Positions 53,869 to 63,944 of a stretch of 64,000 nt of DNA are shown here, piece by piece. Within the stretch, counting starts at the first letter, position 1. Each line of letters opens with the position of its first letter. The DNA comes from an uncultured Clostridium sp. (GTDB lineage: Bacteria; Bacillota; Clostridia; TANB77; CAG-508): assembly GCA_902462295.1 (NCBI GenBank), contig CABQAZ010000003.1:35446-99445 (forward strand), written 5' to 3'. Both the position numbers and the translations under genes were made by a program. The notes beneath the pieces were generated by a model that saw nothing but the letters and a program-made list of their open reading frames with translations, was not told where the DNA came from and ran no database searches.

Positions 53869-55920
53869 TTGAATAAAATCAACATAAAACCTTTTGGAAG
53901 GGATACCAATATGTCGGGAAATAATAGAAAATTATTTGATAATTTAGTATCAAGAACAAAAATTTATTTAGTAATAATTTTAATATTACTAGTAATATTA
54001 TCAATTTTAAAAGTAAGTTTAATAATACCATCAATTATAATATATGGATTAATATTAGGATATACTTATTTTGCAAACAATAAAAGAAAAAGTGAAATAT
54101 CAGAACAATTACAAGATTTAACATTAACAGTAGATTCAGCAGCAAAAAGCAGTTTAATAAATGCACCATTTCCATTAATAATAATAGAAACAGATGGAAA
54201 TGTAGTATGGAGAAGTTCGAAATTTATAACAGAATTTGCCAATATTGATATGGATGATTATATAAGTGATTTAATACTAGATATAAAATCAGAAACAGAA
54301 AATAATAAAGAGCAAAAAAGAAAATCAATAATAAAAAATATTGAAATAGGAAAAAAGAAATATAAAGTACAATGTGAATTTGCAAAAACAAAAAGAAGTG
54401 AAAGAAAAAAACTAGCAGAATATATGGCAATATTATATTTTATAGACGAAACAGATAAATATGAATTAAAAAAAGAAAATATAGATAAAAATACATGTGT
54501 TGGAATAATAATGATAGACAATTATGAAGAAGTAATGCAAAGAGTAGATACAGAGCAAAAAACACAACTAATGGCAAAAGTAGAAAGTATAATATATGAT
54601 TGGGTAAATGAAACGAATGGAATATTAGTTAAAGAAGACAGAGATACATATGTATATATTTTTGAACAACGAAACTTAGAAAAAATAAAAGAAGACAAAT
54701 TTGCTATATTAGACTCAATAAAAGATATAGTAAGAAAAGACAAAATACAATTAACACTTAGTATAGCAATATCAAATGAGGGAGAAACAGATAGAGATGT
54801 ATATAAATCTGCATCTGCAGCAATGGATGTAATTCTTGGTAGAGGTGGAGACCAAGCTGTTATAAGAGAAGATGGTAAATATCAATTTTTCGGAGGAAAA
54901 GTTGAAGAAGTAGAAAAAAGAACAAAAGTAAAAGCAAGAATAGTAGCACATGCTTTAGAAGAATTAATGTCAGAATGTGAAAAAGTAATTATAATGGGTC
55001 ATGCTAATCCTGATATAGATGCAATAGGTTCAGCACTTGGAGTATATAGAATAGCAACAAGTTTAAAAAAAGAAGCATATATACTTACAAATAGTGAATC
55101 TGCATCAATAAAATCACTTGTAGAAAGTATGCCAGAAGAATATAAAAAAGTATTAATTAGTAAAGATATAGCTATAGATAAAATAGATTCAAACACATTA
55201 TTAGTGGTTGTAGATACACATAAAAAATCATATGTAGAGGAACCAGAACTATTAAATAAAACAAATAAAATTGTAGTAATAGACCATCATAGAAGAGGAA
55301 CAGACTTTATAGAACAAAGTATATTAACATTTCAAGAAGTATATGCTTCATCTGCTTCAGAGCTAGTTACAGAATTAATACAATACACTCAAAATGATGT
55401 AGAATTAACAACAATAGAAGCAGAGGCATTATATGCTGGGATTATGATGGATACAAAGAATTTTACATTTAAAACAGGAGTAAGAACATTTGAAGCAGCA
55501 GCATATTTACGTAGATGTGGTGTTGATATAATAAAAGTAAAAAAATGGTTCCAAAGTGATTTAGAAAGTTATAATAAAATTTCAGAGATTGTTAGAAAAG
55601 CAGAAGTAATACACGAAACAATAGCAATATCATTATATGAATCACAAGAAAAAGATACAAGCTTAATTTGTGCGAAAGCTGCAGATGAATTATTAACAAT
55701 AGGAAATATAACTGCATCATTTGTATTAGGAACAATGGAAGACAAAATATGTATTAGTGGGCGTTCGATTGGAGATATAAATGTTCAAATGATACTTGAA
55801 AAGCTAGGTGGAGGAGGACATATAACTCTAGCTGGAGCTCAATTAGAAAATGCAACAATAGAAGAAGCAAAAGAAGAACTTTTAGGTAAAATTGAAGAAT
55901 ATTTTAGTGAAAAAAAATAA
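53869..55920 (+). CDS. gdpP: c-di-AMP phosphodiesterase GdpP
   Basis: A 683-residue membrane enzyme that degrades cyclic di-AMP. Two N-terminal membrane helices (about residues 32-70) are followed by a PAS-like domain, a degenerate GGDEF domain (residues 200-320) and a DHH/DHHA1 phosphodiesterase with GHANPDIDAIGSALG, DTHKKSY, DHHRRGTDF and GGGGHITLAGAQL. Start TTG 53869 has AAAGGTGAT upstream; ATG 53911 (MSGNNRK) with GGAAGGGAT is a good alternative. It begins the gdpP-rplI-dnaB gene run common in Firmicutes and opposes DisA, encoded at 19781. Confidence 0.92.
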   Translation: MNKINIKPFGRDTNMSGNNRKLFDNLVSRTKIYLVIILILLVILSILKVSLIIPSIIIYGLILGYTYFANNKRKSEISEQLQDLTLTVDSAAKSSLINAPFPLIIIETDGNVVWRSSKFITEFANIDMDDYISDLILDIKSETENNKEQKRKSIIKNIEIGKKKYKVQCEFAKTKRSERKKLAEYMAILYFIDETDKYELKKENIDKNTCVGIIMIDNYEEVMQRVDTEQKTQLMAKVESIIYDWVNETNGILVKEDRDTYVYIFEQRNLEKIKEDKFAILDSIKDIVRKDKIQLTLSIAISNEGETDRDVYKSASAAMDVILGRGGDQAVIREDGKYQFFGGKVEEVEKRTKVKARIVAHALEELMSECEKVIIMGHANPDIDAIGSALGVYRIATSLKKEAYILTNSESASIKSLVESMPEEYKKVLISKDIAIDKIDSNTLLVVVDTHKKSYVEEPELLNKTNKIVVIDHHRRGTDFIEQSILTFQEVYASSASELVTELIQYTQNDVELTTIEAEALYAGIMMDTKNFTFKTGVRTFEAAAYLRRCGVDIIKVKKWFQSDLESYNKISEIVRKAEVIHETIAISLYESQEKDTSLICAKAADELLTIGNITASFVLGTMEDKICISGRSIGDINVQMILEKLGGGGHITLAGAQLENATIEEAKEELLGKIEEYFSEKK

Positions 55921-55921
55921 A

Positions 55922-55954
55922 TTGCACATAAAATACCCGGTCCCAAATGTGCAA
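55922..55954. repeat. TTGCACAT..CCCGG hairpin unit before rplI
   Basis: TTGCACAT (55922-55929) pairs with ATGTGCAA (55947-55954), with loop AAAATACCCGGTCCCAA. The loop is nearly the same as at 24459-24475, while one stem base pair has changed from C-G to A-T. It fills the space between the gdpP stop codon and the rplI ribosome site. Confidence 0.7.
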
Positions 55955-55968
55955 AAAGGAGGAAAGGT

Positions 55969-56412
55969 ATGAAAGTAATATTAAAAGCAGATATAAAAGG
56001 AGTAGGTAAAAAAAATGAAATAATAAATGCATCTGATGGATATGCACGTAACTTTTTATTCCCAAAAAATTTGGCGGTAGAAGCAAATGCAGAAAATATG
56101 AGCAAATTACAAGCTCAAAAAGATGCAACACAATTCAGAAAAAATAATGAAAAAGAAGATGCAAAAAAACTTGCAGAAAAGCTAACAAAAATAATGGTAA
56201 GAATTGAAGTTAAGGCTGGAGAAAATGGAAAAATTTTTGGAGGAGTTTCTTCAAAAGATATTGCTGAAAATTTGGAAAAACAGCATAATATAAAAATTGA
56301 TAAAAAGAAAATTGATTTAAAAGAAACTATAAAGACACTTGGAATTCATATTATAGATGTAAAATTATATGAGGGAGTTTTCGGCAAAATAAAAATAGAT
56401 GTAAGAGGATAA
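55969..56412 (+). CDS. rplI: 50S ribosomal protein L9
   Basis: A 147-residue L9 protein. The N-terminal rRNA-binding domain reads MKVILKADIKGVGKKNEIINASDGYARNFLFPKNLA, followed by the long connecting helix and a C-terminal domain with GKIFGGVSSKDIAENL. AAAGGAGG is 8 bases before ATG. It sits between gdpP and dnaB in the conserved gene order. A hairpin unit (55922-55954) precedes its ribosome site and may be regulatory. Confidence 0.97.
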   Translation: MKVILKADIKGVGKKNEIINASDGYARNFLFPKNLAVEANAENMSKLQAQKDATQFRKNNEKEDAKKLAEKLTKIMVRIEVKAGENGKIFGGVSSKDIAENLEKQHNIKIDKKKIDLKETIKTLGIHIIDVKLYEGVFGKIKIDVRG

Positions 56413-56474
56413 AAATAAAAGTTGATAATAGTTTATAATCAAATGTCTGTATTTAGGAAGGATGAAATTAAGGA

Positions 56475-57809
56475 ATGGAACTAGCAAAGATACCACCACA
56501 TGATATAGACGCTGAACAGGCAGTTTTAGGAAGTATGTTAACAGATAAAGATGCAGTAAATTCAGCGATTGAGGTATTAAAAGAAGATGCATTTTATAGA
56601 GATGATAATAAAGCAATATATCAGGCAATAGTAAATTTATATAATAAGTCTGAACCAATAGATATCATAACATTAAAAGATGAACTCGAATCTATGAATA
56701 AATTTGAACAAGTTGGTGGATATGAGTATTTGGCAAGTTTACCAGATAAAGTACCAACAACTGCTAATGTTCAAAAATACATAAAAATAGTAGAAGAAAA
56801 ATATATATTAAGAAATCTTATAAAAACAGCAAATGAAATAATTGAACTTGGATACAGTCCTACAGAAGATGTAGAAGATATAATGGATAGTGCAGAAAAA
56901 AAGATTTTTGATATAATGCAAAGTAAGAATCAAAAAGGATATTCTCCAATAAAAGATGTATTAGTAGAAAGTTTTACTAAATTAGAAGAGTTATATAATA
57001 GAAAACAGCATATAACTGGTGTTCCAACCGGATTTTCAGAATTAGATTATAAAACAGCTGGACTACATGGGTCAGAACTAATTTTGGTTGCAGCAAGACC
57101 TGCAATGGGAAAAACAGCATTTGCACTAAATATAGCAACAAATGCAGCATTAAGAGGAAATGCACCTGTAGCAATATTTAGTTTAGAGATGTCGAAAGAC
57201 CAACTTGTAAACAGAATTCTATGTAGTGAAGCAATGGTTGATAGTAACAAAGTTAGAACAGGAAAATTAGAAGAAGATGATTGGGTAAAATTAGCAGGAG
57301 CTATAGGACCATTATCAGAATCAGAGATTTTTATTGATGACACACCAGGTATATCAGTAATGGAAATAAGAACTAAATGCAGAAAATTAAAAATGGAAAA
57401 AAACATTGGATTAGTTGTAATAGATTATTTACAATTAGTTCAAGGAAGTAATAAAAGAACATCTAGTAGAGAACAAGAAATATCAGAAATAAGTAGATCA
57501 TTAAAGATATTAGCAAAAGAAATAAATGTACCAGTAATAGCATTATCACAGTTATCAAGAGCTGTAGAGCAAAGACCAGACCATAGACCAATGCTTTCTG
57601 ATTTGCGTGAATCTGGAGCTATAGAACAGGATGCAGATATTGTAATGTTTTTATATAGAGATGACTATTATAATAAAGAAAGTGAAAAAAAGGATATTGC
57701 GGAGGTAATAATTGCTAAGCAAAGAGGTGGTTCTACAGGGACTGTTGAATTGTTATGGATGGGCAATTATACTAAATTTGTAAACTTAGAAAAAAGATTT
57801 GATGATTAA
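56475..57809 (+). CDS. dnaB: Replicative DNA helicase DnaB
   Basis: A 444-residue hexameric helicase (DnaC in B. subtilis naming). The N-terminal domain begins PPHDIDAEQAVLGSML, and the RecA-like domain contains Walker A AARPAMGKTAF, Walker B GLVVIDYLQLV, ALSQLSRAVEQR and the LRESGAIEQDADIVMFLYRDDYY ending. The length is normal. The ATG at 56475 is preceded by AGGAAGGATG at a distance. It follows rplI by 62 bases and precedes tilS. It is the natural partner of DnaG encoded at 27023. Confidence 0.96.
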   Translation: MELAKIPPHDIDAEQAVLGSMLTDKDAVNSAIEVLKEDAFYRDDNKAIYQAIVNLYNKSEPIDIITLKDELESMNKFEQVGGYEYLASLPDKVPTTANVQKYIKIVEEKYILRNLIKTANEIIELGYSPTEDVEDIMDSAEKKIFDIMQSKNQKGYSPIKDVLVESFTKLEELYNRKQHITGVPTGFSELDYKTAGLHGSELILVAARPAMGKTAFALNIATNAALRGNAPVAIFSLEMSKDQLVNRILCSEAMVDSNKVRTGKLEEDDWVKLAGAIGPLSESEIFIDDTPGISVMEIRTKCRKLKMEKNIGLVVIDYLQLVQGSNKRTSSREQEISEISRSLKILAKEINVPVIALSQLSRAVEQRPDHRPMLSDLRESGAIEQDADIVMFLYRDDYYNKESEKKDIAEVIIAKQRGGSTGTVELLWMGNYTKFVNLEKRFDD

Positions 57810-57857
57810 TTAAGAACTAGAAAAATTAAAGCAATTTTTTTGAGGGGATTAAATTTT

Positions 57858-58844
57858 ATGAAACAAAAAGTAATAGAAACAATAAGAAAATATAATTTAA
57901 TAGAAAATGGAGACAAAATAGTTTTAGGAATATCAGGTGGTCCAGATTCAATATCAATGCTAAATATTTTAAAAGAGATAAAAGATGAACAAATCATAAA
58001 ATTTGAAATATATGTAGCACACATAAATCATATGATAAGAAAAGAAGCGATTGATGATGAAAAATATGTTAAAGATTATTGTGACAAAAATAATATTAAA
58101 TGTTATATAAAAAAAATAGATGTAATGAAAATTGCAAATGATAAAAAAATCGGAACAGAAGAAGCTGGAAGAAATGCAAGATATGATTTTTTTGAAGAAA
58201 TATTAAAAGAAACAGACTCAAACAAAATTGCAATAGCACATAATAAAAATGACAAAATTGAAACGATAATAATGAATTTGCTTAGGGGAAGTGGACTTTC
58301 AGGACTTAAGGGAATAGAACCAATAAGAGATGACAAATTTATAAGACCATTAATAGAATGTGAAAGACAAGAGATTGAGCAATATTGTGAAGAAAATAAA
58401 TTAGAACCAAGAATTGATAAGACAAATTTTGAAAATGAATATACAAGAAATAAAATTCGAAATATTGTGATTCCGTATATAAAGAAAGAGTTTAATCCCA
58501 ATATATTAAAAACATTAAACAGATTGTCAGATTTAGCTACGGAAGAAAGCGATTATGTCGAAAAACAAGTAGTTAAAATATATCAAAAATTATTAATAGA
58601 AGAAAAAGAGCAACAAATTTCTTTAAATTTAAAAGAATTTAATAATCAAGATAAAGTAATAAAAAGTAGACTAATATTATTAGCAACTAAACACTTAATG
58701 GGGTCAACTAAAGGGATAGAAAAGATTCATATAGAAGATATAATAAAATTATGTAATAATAATATAGGAAATAAATATTTAACACCAAATAAAAATATAA
58801 AAGTTTTAATAAAAAATAAAAAAATTAATTTCATTAAGATTTAA
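57858..58844 (+). CDS. tilS: tRNA(Ile)-lysidine synthase TilS, short form
   Basis: A 328-residue enzyme that attaches lysine to C34 of the AUA-reading tRNA-Ile. The PP-loop signature is VLGISGGPDSISML, followed by AHINHMIRKEA, IGTEEAGRNARYDFFEEI and AHNKNDKIETIIMNLLRGSGLSGLKGI. The protein ends soon after the TilS substrate-binding region, so it lacks the longer C-terminal domain of the B. subtilis enzyme; short forms are known, for example in Aquifex. ATG 57858 has GAGGGG upstream. ftsH follows, as in many Firmicutes. AUA is a very common codon in this genome, so the gene should be essential. Confidence 0.92.
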   Translation: MKQKVIETIRKYNLIENGDKIVLGISGGPDSISMLNILKEIKDEQIIKFEIYVAHINHMIRKEAIDDEKYVKDYCDKNNIKCYIKKIDVMKIANDKKIGTEEAGRNARYDFFEEILKETDSNKIAIAHNKNDKIETIIMNLLRGSGLSGLKGIEPIRDDKFIRPLIECERQEIEQYCEENKLEPRIDKTNFENEYTRNKIRNIVIPYIKKEFNPNILKTLNRLSDLATEESDYVEKQVVKIYQKLLIEEKEQQISLNLKEFNNQDKVIKSRLILLATKHLMGSTKGIEKIHIEDIIKLCNNNIGNKYLTPNKNIKVLIKNKKINFIKI

Positions 58845-58928
58845 TATTTTGAATATGAAAAATTAAATATCCGTAGAAAAGTTGAAAAATAGTAATAAAA
58901 AGGACACAAAAAAGTCACGAAAAAACTA

Positions 58929-58957
58929 TTGAAAAAATAAAAAAGGTATGTTATAGT
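58929..58957 (+). promoter_or_regulatory. Promoter of ftsH
   Basis: TTGAAA (58929-58934), 17 bases, TATAGT (58952-58957). Confidence 0.55.
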
Positions 58958-58991
58958 TTCAAAAGTATAATAAAAAAATAGGAGGAACCAA

Positions 58992-60794
58992 ATGAAAAAA
59001 GGAATAAAGACATTAGCAATGTGGTTAATAATAGGAATAATTGTAATTGTATTGTTATCATCAATAATGGAAAATAGCAGTTCAAAAATGACATATTCTG
59101 AATTAATAACAAGCATTGAAAATAAAGAAGTTGAAAATGTAAAAATTTCATCAAGTGGAAACATTGCGACAGTAAAATTAAAAAATTCAAAAACAGAAAA
59201 AGAAGTAAATATACCAAGTCTAGATAGCTTTATGTCTTATACAGAAGAATATTTAAAAACAGGAGAATTTACATTAGATGAAGAAAAAGAATCAATTTGG
59301 ATTACAATATTAAGTTTAATAACACCATTTGGATTATTAATAATATTCTTTATATTCTGGTTTATGATGATGAGTAGTGGTAATCAAAATGGAACAAAAA
59401 ATATGACATTTGGAAAAAGCAAAGCACGATTAGTAAATGCTGGTGAAAAAAATAGAGTTACATTTGATGATGTTGCAGGTGTTGATGAAGAAAAAGAAGA
59501 ATTACAAGAAATTGTAGAATTTTTAAAAAATCCTAAAAAATTTACTGATATGGGAGCAAGAATACCAAAAGGAGTATTATTAGTAGGTCAACCAGGTACT
59601 GGTAAAACATTATTAGCAAAGGCAGTAGCAGGAGAAGCAGGTGTACCATTTTATACAATAAGTGGTTCAGACTTTGTAGAAATGTTTGTTGGTGTTGGAG
59701 CATCAAGAGTAAGAGATTTATTTGAACAAGCAAAGAAAAATGCACCATGTATTATATTTATAGATGAAATTGATGCAGTTGGTAGACAAAGAGGAGCAGG
59801 TTTAGGTGGAGGACATGATGAAAGAGAACAAACATTAAATCAGTTACTTGTTGAAATGGATGGATTCTCAGATAATGAGGGTGTAATAATATTAGCAGCA
59901 ACAAATAGACCAGACGTATTAGATAAAGCATTATTAAGAGCAGGAAGATTTGATAGACAAATAGTAGTAGGAAGTCCAGACGTAAAAGCAAGAGAACAGA
60001 TATTAGAAGTACATGCACGTAAAAAGAAATTATCAGAAGACGTAGATTTAAGAGTAATAGCTAAAAATACATCAGGATTTGCAGGAGCAGACCTAGAAAA
60101 TGTATTAAATGAAGCAGCATTATTAGCAGCAAGAAGAAATTACAAAGAAATAGGAATGAAAGAAATTGAAGATGCCATGGTAAAAGTAACTATGGGACCT
60201 GAAAAGAAAACAAGAGTAAGAAGTGAAAAAGAAAATAGATTAGTAGCATATCACGAAGCAGGTCATGCAGTTGTAAGCAGATATTTATCAACACAAGATC
60301 CAGTACATCAAATATCAATCGTGCCAAGAGGAATGGCTGGAGGATATACAATGTATAGACCAACAGAAGATAAATCATTTATGTCAAAAACAGAAATGGA
60401 AGAAAATATTGTATCATTGCTAGGTGGTAGAGTAGCAGAAGCTCTAATATTAAATGATATATCAACAGGAGCAAGTAATGACATAGAAAGAGCATCACAA
60501 ATAGCAAGAAACATGGTAACTAAATATGGTATGAGTGACAGAGTTGGAGCAATAATGTTTGGTGGAGGTCAAGGAGAAGTATTTTTAGGCAGAGACTTTG
60601 CACAAACTAAAGATTATTCAGAAGAAACAGCTGGAATAATTGATGAAGAAGTTAAGAAGATAATTGATAGAGCATACAACAGAGCAAAAGACATTTTAAG
60701 TGAACATTCTGACAAACTTCACACTGTTGCTGGAATATTATTAGAAAAAGAAAAAATTGAGGGAGAAGAATTTGACAAAATTTTTCAAGAATAA
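58992..60794 (+). CDS. ftsH: ATP-dependent zinc metalloprotease FtsH
   Basis: A 600-residue membrane AAA+ protease. Two membrane helices (about residues 8-26 and 104-124) enclose a small external domain. Walker A is [11 protein letters not shown], Walker [16 protein letters not shown], the second region of homology contains [18 protein letters not shown], and the zinc site is [10 protein letters not shown] with a later Asp/Glu ligand in [18 protein letters not shown] precedes ATG. It follows tilS by 147 bases and has its own promoter and terminator. It degrades misassembled membrane proteins and short-lived regulators. Confidence 0.96.
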   Translation: MKKGIKTLAMWLIIGIIVIVLLSSIMENSSSKMTYSELITSIENKEVENVKISSSGNIATVKLKNSKTEKEVNIPSLDSFMSYTEEYLKTGEFTLDEEKESIWITILSLITPFGLLIIFFIFWFMMMSSGNQNGTKNMTFGKSKARLVNAGEKNRVTFDDVAGVDEEKEELQEIVEFLKNPKKFTDMGARIPKGVLLVGQPGTGKTLLAKAVAGEAGVPFYTISGSDFVEMFVGVGASRVRDLFEQAKKNAPCIIFIDEIDAVGRQRGAGLGGGHDEREQTLNQLLVEMDGFSDNEGVIILAATNRPDVLDKALLRAGRFDRQIVVGSPDVKAREQILEVHARKKKLSEDVDLRVIAKNTSGFAGADLENVLNEAALLAARRNYKEIGMKEIEDAMVKVTMGPEKKTRVRSEKENRLVAYHEAGHAVVSRYLSTQDPVHQISIVPRGMAGGYTMYRPTEDKSFMSKTEMEENIVSLLGGRVAEALILNDISTGASNDIERASQIARNMVTKYGMSDRVGAIMFGGGQGEVFLGRDFAQTKDYSEETAGIIDEEVKKIIDRAYNRAKDILSEHSDKLHTVAGILLEKEKIEGEEFDKIFQE

Positions 60795-60827
60795 TTAATT
60801 ATAGAGAATTTACAATAAATTCACAAA

Positions 60828-60862
60828 AATAAAAGAGTGTAGAAATACGCTCTTTTATTGAT
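60828..60862 (+). terminator. Terminator of ftsH
   Basis: AATAAAAGAG-GTA pairs with TAC-CTCTTTTATT across GAAA. Confidence 0.8.
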
Positions 60863-60960
60863 TTTAAGTCAAACAGTACCAGATTTATCTATTGACAAAA
60901 ATCGATAAATGTAGTAATTATATTATATATGAAATAAAGAGAAAAGAGTGATGGACACAT

Positions 60961-63276
60961 ATGAGAATACAAGATCTGGCGATAATATTTATAATAATAA
61001 TATTACCAATTTCATTGGTAATTGCCTCATACACACAATATCAAATACAAACAATAAACACACAAACATTGTATGATAGCAGACTTTCATCAGCAACATA
61101 TGATGCAATAAGAGCGTTTCAAATAAATACTAATGAAAATAAACAATCAGACCTAGCAAATTCTAAAATAAGAGATCTGGAAGCATCCATTTCAACTTTC
61201 AGAAATTCAATAATGTCATCATTTTCATTAAATGGATATTCAGAAGATGACTTAAATAGTTATATACCAGCATTAGTATATACATTATATGATGGATTTT
61301 ATATTTATTCTCCATATAAAAATATAAATTATAGATACAAAGATGAGAATGGAGGAACTGTAACAGATGTAAATAATACATCTGGAGGTCAAAAAGCAGA
61401 TGATAACGGAAAAAATATATATGGATTAAAACCATATATATCATATAGTTGTAGATATAAAAGAGGGGATATAGATGTTGTAATAACTTATGCATTAGAT
61501 AACCACGTAACTGTACAAGGTATGATAGGTGATGAATATATAAATAAAGATGGATATTTAATTGATAATATTAAAGAAGAGGGAGAAAGTATAAAATATA
61601 ATGGTGTAAATATAGAAACAGAAGTAACAAAGGAATATTTGCCATTAAACGGAGATCAAATATTTAGCTATATAAAATTAGATAATAAAAAATATTATTT
61701 AGACGAGGGTTCAAGAAAAATAATATCTAGGTTAAATCAAAATGAGATAACTGTACAGTATTCAGATGAAAAAGAACCACAGTTATATGTGGCTGGTAGA
61801 GATGCTATATTTAACAATAAATTGGCACAAGATTATTATAAAGACGCATTAGAGTTTACAAATTGGTTTAAAACAAAAGGGTTGCAAGATTTAACATATG
61901 AGGATGCATATGATATTGAAATAGATTCAGATGGAAATATTGAATCTGGAAAAAAGATTTGGGAAAATAACAAAAATAAAATATTTGAATTCAACAATGG
62001 AAATGATTATAGAAAAAATATTGAAAATGAAACATCAAGTTTTAATCAACATAGATTAGCCGTAATAAGACATAAAATAGAAGTAAACTTATCTATAGCA
62101 ATATCAAATTATAATAATTATTCTGGTGCTACAAATGTATTCCAAATGCCTGAACTAAAAGAAGATGAGTGGGATAATGTTATACATAATATATCTTTAA
62201 TAAGCTTTTTACAAGGAATACCAATAGGAGGAAAAACATATAATGGTTATTCGATTGTAACAAACTCAGAAAGTGAAGAAGTGGTACTTGAACAAAATAT
62301 TTATATATTAGGGACAGATAAAAAGGCAAATCAAAATAAGTATTATCGAATAGGAGACCGTGATTTGGTTAATAGTGATAATGTATCCATTAGTGCAGGA
62401 GCATATGGAAATAATAGTGCTGGAAGGTTAAATTTAGATTTTAAAAGAGATATATTAACTACCAAAGATGGAGCTAGATCATTATATTTTTATCCATTAT
62501 CATTATATGATGCATCATATAATAGCATTGTAATGCAAAATGATGTTGATACATATGATGATATATACATATATGTAAATGAAAGTAATGATGATTTAAA
62601 AAAAGCTTTTTATACAGCATTAGGAAGAGAAAGAGCAGGAACATATAAAACTTGGTCTGATTATGATGGCTCTAATACAGATAAAGAAAATGGAGATTTA
62701 AATATACTTTTAGGAGATATAAATGGAGATGGAGTAGTAGATCAGAGTGATTTGGATATAATTTTAAATTCTGTAAGAAATGGAGCAAATTTGACAGAAG
62801 AACAATTTAAATGTGCTGATATTAATAAAGATGGAATTGTAGATATGGAAGATGTTTATTTATTACGAGATGAGATAAATAAGAACAAAACTAAATGGAC
62901 AATAACATATAAGAATGATAGTACAGTTATTTACACAACAGAAGTAGAAGATGGAAAAAATATTAATGTAAAAAATGGTAATAACACAGAAAGAAAACTA
63001 TTTAAATATTGGAGTGATGGAAACAGAACATATCAACCAGGAGAGACAATAAGCAACATCAATAAAAATATAACATTAACAGCTATATATGAACTTTTAG
63101 GAGATGTAGATGGTGATGGAGTATTAACAGATAATGATTGGGGTCAGCTTAATAATTATTTGGGTAGAGGATTTTATTTAACTACAGAACAATTAAAAAG
63201 AGCTGATGTAAATCAGGATGGTAAAGTTGATGCTAACGATGCTCGTATATTACAGAGTTGGATATCATATTCTTAA
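60961..63276 (+). CDS. Membrane-anchored protein with two dockerin-like modules
   Basis: A 771-residue protein. An N-terminal membrane segment with a pilin- or TadE-like look (QDLAIIFIIIILPISLVIASYTQYQIQ) leads into about 550 residues of extracytoplasmic sequence with no recognised fold. Residues 581-642 form a type I dockerin-like module with two calcium loops (GDINGDGVVDQSDLDIIL and ADINKDGIVDMEDVYLL). Residues 645-710 resemble an InlB/Listeria-Bacteroides B repeat (TITYKNDSTVIYTTEVEDG). Residues 712-771 form a second dockerin-like module (GDVDGDGVLTDNDWGQL and ADVNQDGKVDANDARIL). A TTGACA box lies 63 bases upstream. It may anchor or display calcium-dependent contacts at the cell surface. 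NrdG follows 37 bases later. Confidence 0.7.
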   Translation: MRIQDLAIIFIIIILPISLVIASYTQYQIQTINTQTLYDSRLSSATYDAIRAFQINTNENKQSDLANSKIRDLEASISTFRNSIMSSFSLNGYSEDDLNSYIPALVYTLYDGFYIYSPYKNINYRYKDENGGTVTDVNNTSGGQKADDNGKNIYGLKPYISYSCRYKRGDIDVVITYALDNHVTVQGMIGDEYINKDGYLIDNIKEEGESIKYNGVNIETEVTKEYLPLNGDQIFSYIKLDNKKYYLDEGSRKIISRLNQNEITVQYSDEKEPQLYVAGRDAIFNNKLAQDYYKDALEFTNWFKTKGLQDLTYEDAYDIEIDSDGNIESGKKIWENNKNKIFEFNNGNDYRKNIENETSSFNQHRLAVIRHKIEVNLSIAISNYNNYSGATNVFQMPELKEDEWDNVIHNISLISFLQGIPIGGKTYNGYSIVTNSESEEVVLEQNIYILGTDKKANQNKYYRIGDRDLVNSDNVSISAGAYGNNSAGRLNLDFKRDILTTKDGARSLYFYPLSLYDASYNSIVMQNDVDTYDDIYIYVNESNDDLKKAFYTALGRERAGTYKTWSDYDGSNTDKENGDLNILLGDINGDGVVDQSDLDIILNSVRNGANLTEEQFKCADINKDGIVDMEDVYLLRDEINKNKTKWTITYKNDSTVIYTTEVEDGKNINVKNGNNTERKLFKYWSDGNRTYQPGETISNINKNITLTAIYELLGDVDGDGVLTDNDWGQLNNYLGRGFYLTTEQLKRADVNQDGKVDANDARILQSWISYS

Positions 63277-63313
63277 AAATCATGAAAACAAATAAAAGAA
63301 AGAGAGTGAAAAA

Positions 63314-63835
63314 ATGAACTATGCAGATATAAAAATAGCAGATGTAGCAAATGGAAAAGGAGTTAGAGTATCATTATTTGTAAGTGGATGTAACCATCAT
63401 TGCAAAGGATGTTTTAATGCACAAGCATGGGACTTTAACTATGGAAAAGAATTTACAGAAGAAGAAATAAATAAAATAATAAAAGAACTAGACCATCCGT
63501 ATGTAGCAGGACTTTCAATTTTAGGTGGAGAACCACTAGAATATCGAAATCAACAAGGTTTATTACCATTATTAAAAAAAGTTAAAGAAAGATTTCCTGA
63601 TAAAGATATTTGGTGTTACACAGGATATTCATTTGATAAAGATGTAGTAGGAAATATGTTTAGTAATTGGTCAGAAACTAAAGAGCTAATGAAATACATA
63701 GATGTGTTAGTAGATGGAAAATTTGAAGAAGACAAAAAAGATTTAAATTTAAAATTTAGAGGTTCTTCAAATCAACGAATTATAGATGTGCCACAGTCTT
63801 TAAAAGTACATAAGGTAATTCCATATAATATTTAA
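63314..63835 (+). CDS. nrdG: Anaerobic ribonucleotide reductase-activating protein (NrdG-like)
   Basis: A 173-residue radical SAM activase. The cluster motif is SGCNHHCKGCFNAQAWDF (C-x3-C-x2-C), and LSILGGEPLEYRNQ is the glycine-rich SAM-binding stretch, all at the positions usual for NrdG. It would make the glycyl radical on the class III reductase NrdD. nrdD normally lies directly upstream, but here the upstream gene is the dockerin protein, so nrdD must be elsewhere. AAAGAGAGTG precedes ATG. The transcript probably ends before the promoter at 63915. Confidence 0.88.
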   Translation: MNYADIKIADVANGKGVRVSLFVSGCNHHCKGCFNAQAWDFNYGKEFTEEEINKIIKELDHPYVAGLSILGGEPLEYRNQQGLLPLLKKVKERFPDKDIWCYTGYSFDKDVVGNMFSNWSETKELMKYIDVLVDGKFEEDKKDLNLKFRGSSNQRIIDVPQSLKVHKVIPYNI

Positions 63836-63914
63836 TTGCAGGATAATAGTTTTTATTGACTTTCTTTATATTAAATTAACTGTAATAAGTTTAATAGAAA
63901 ATATTGTAAAACAC

Positions 63915-63944
63915 TTGACAACAGATAACTAAATAATGTATAAT
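63915..63944 (+). promoter_or_regulatory. Promoter at the right edge
   Basis: TTGACA (63915-63920), 18 bases, TATAAT (63939-63944). The transcript starts about 50 bases before the window ends; no start codon or gene can be assigned. Confidence 0.7.
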
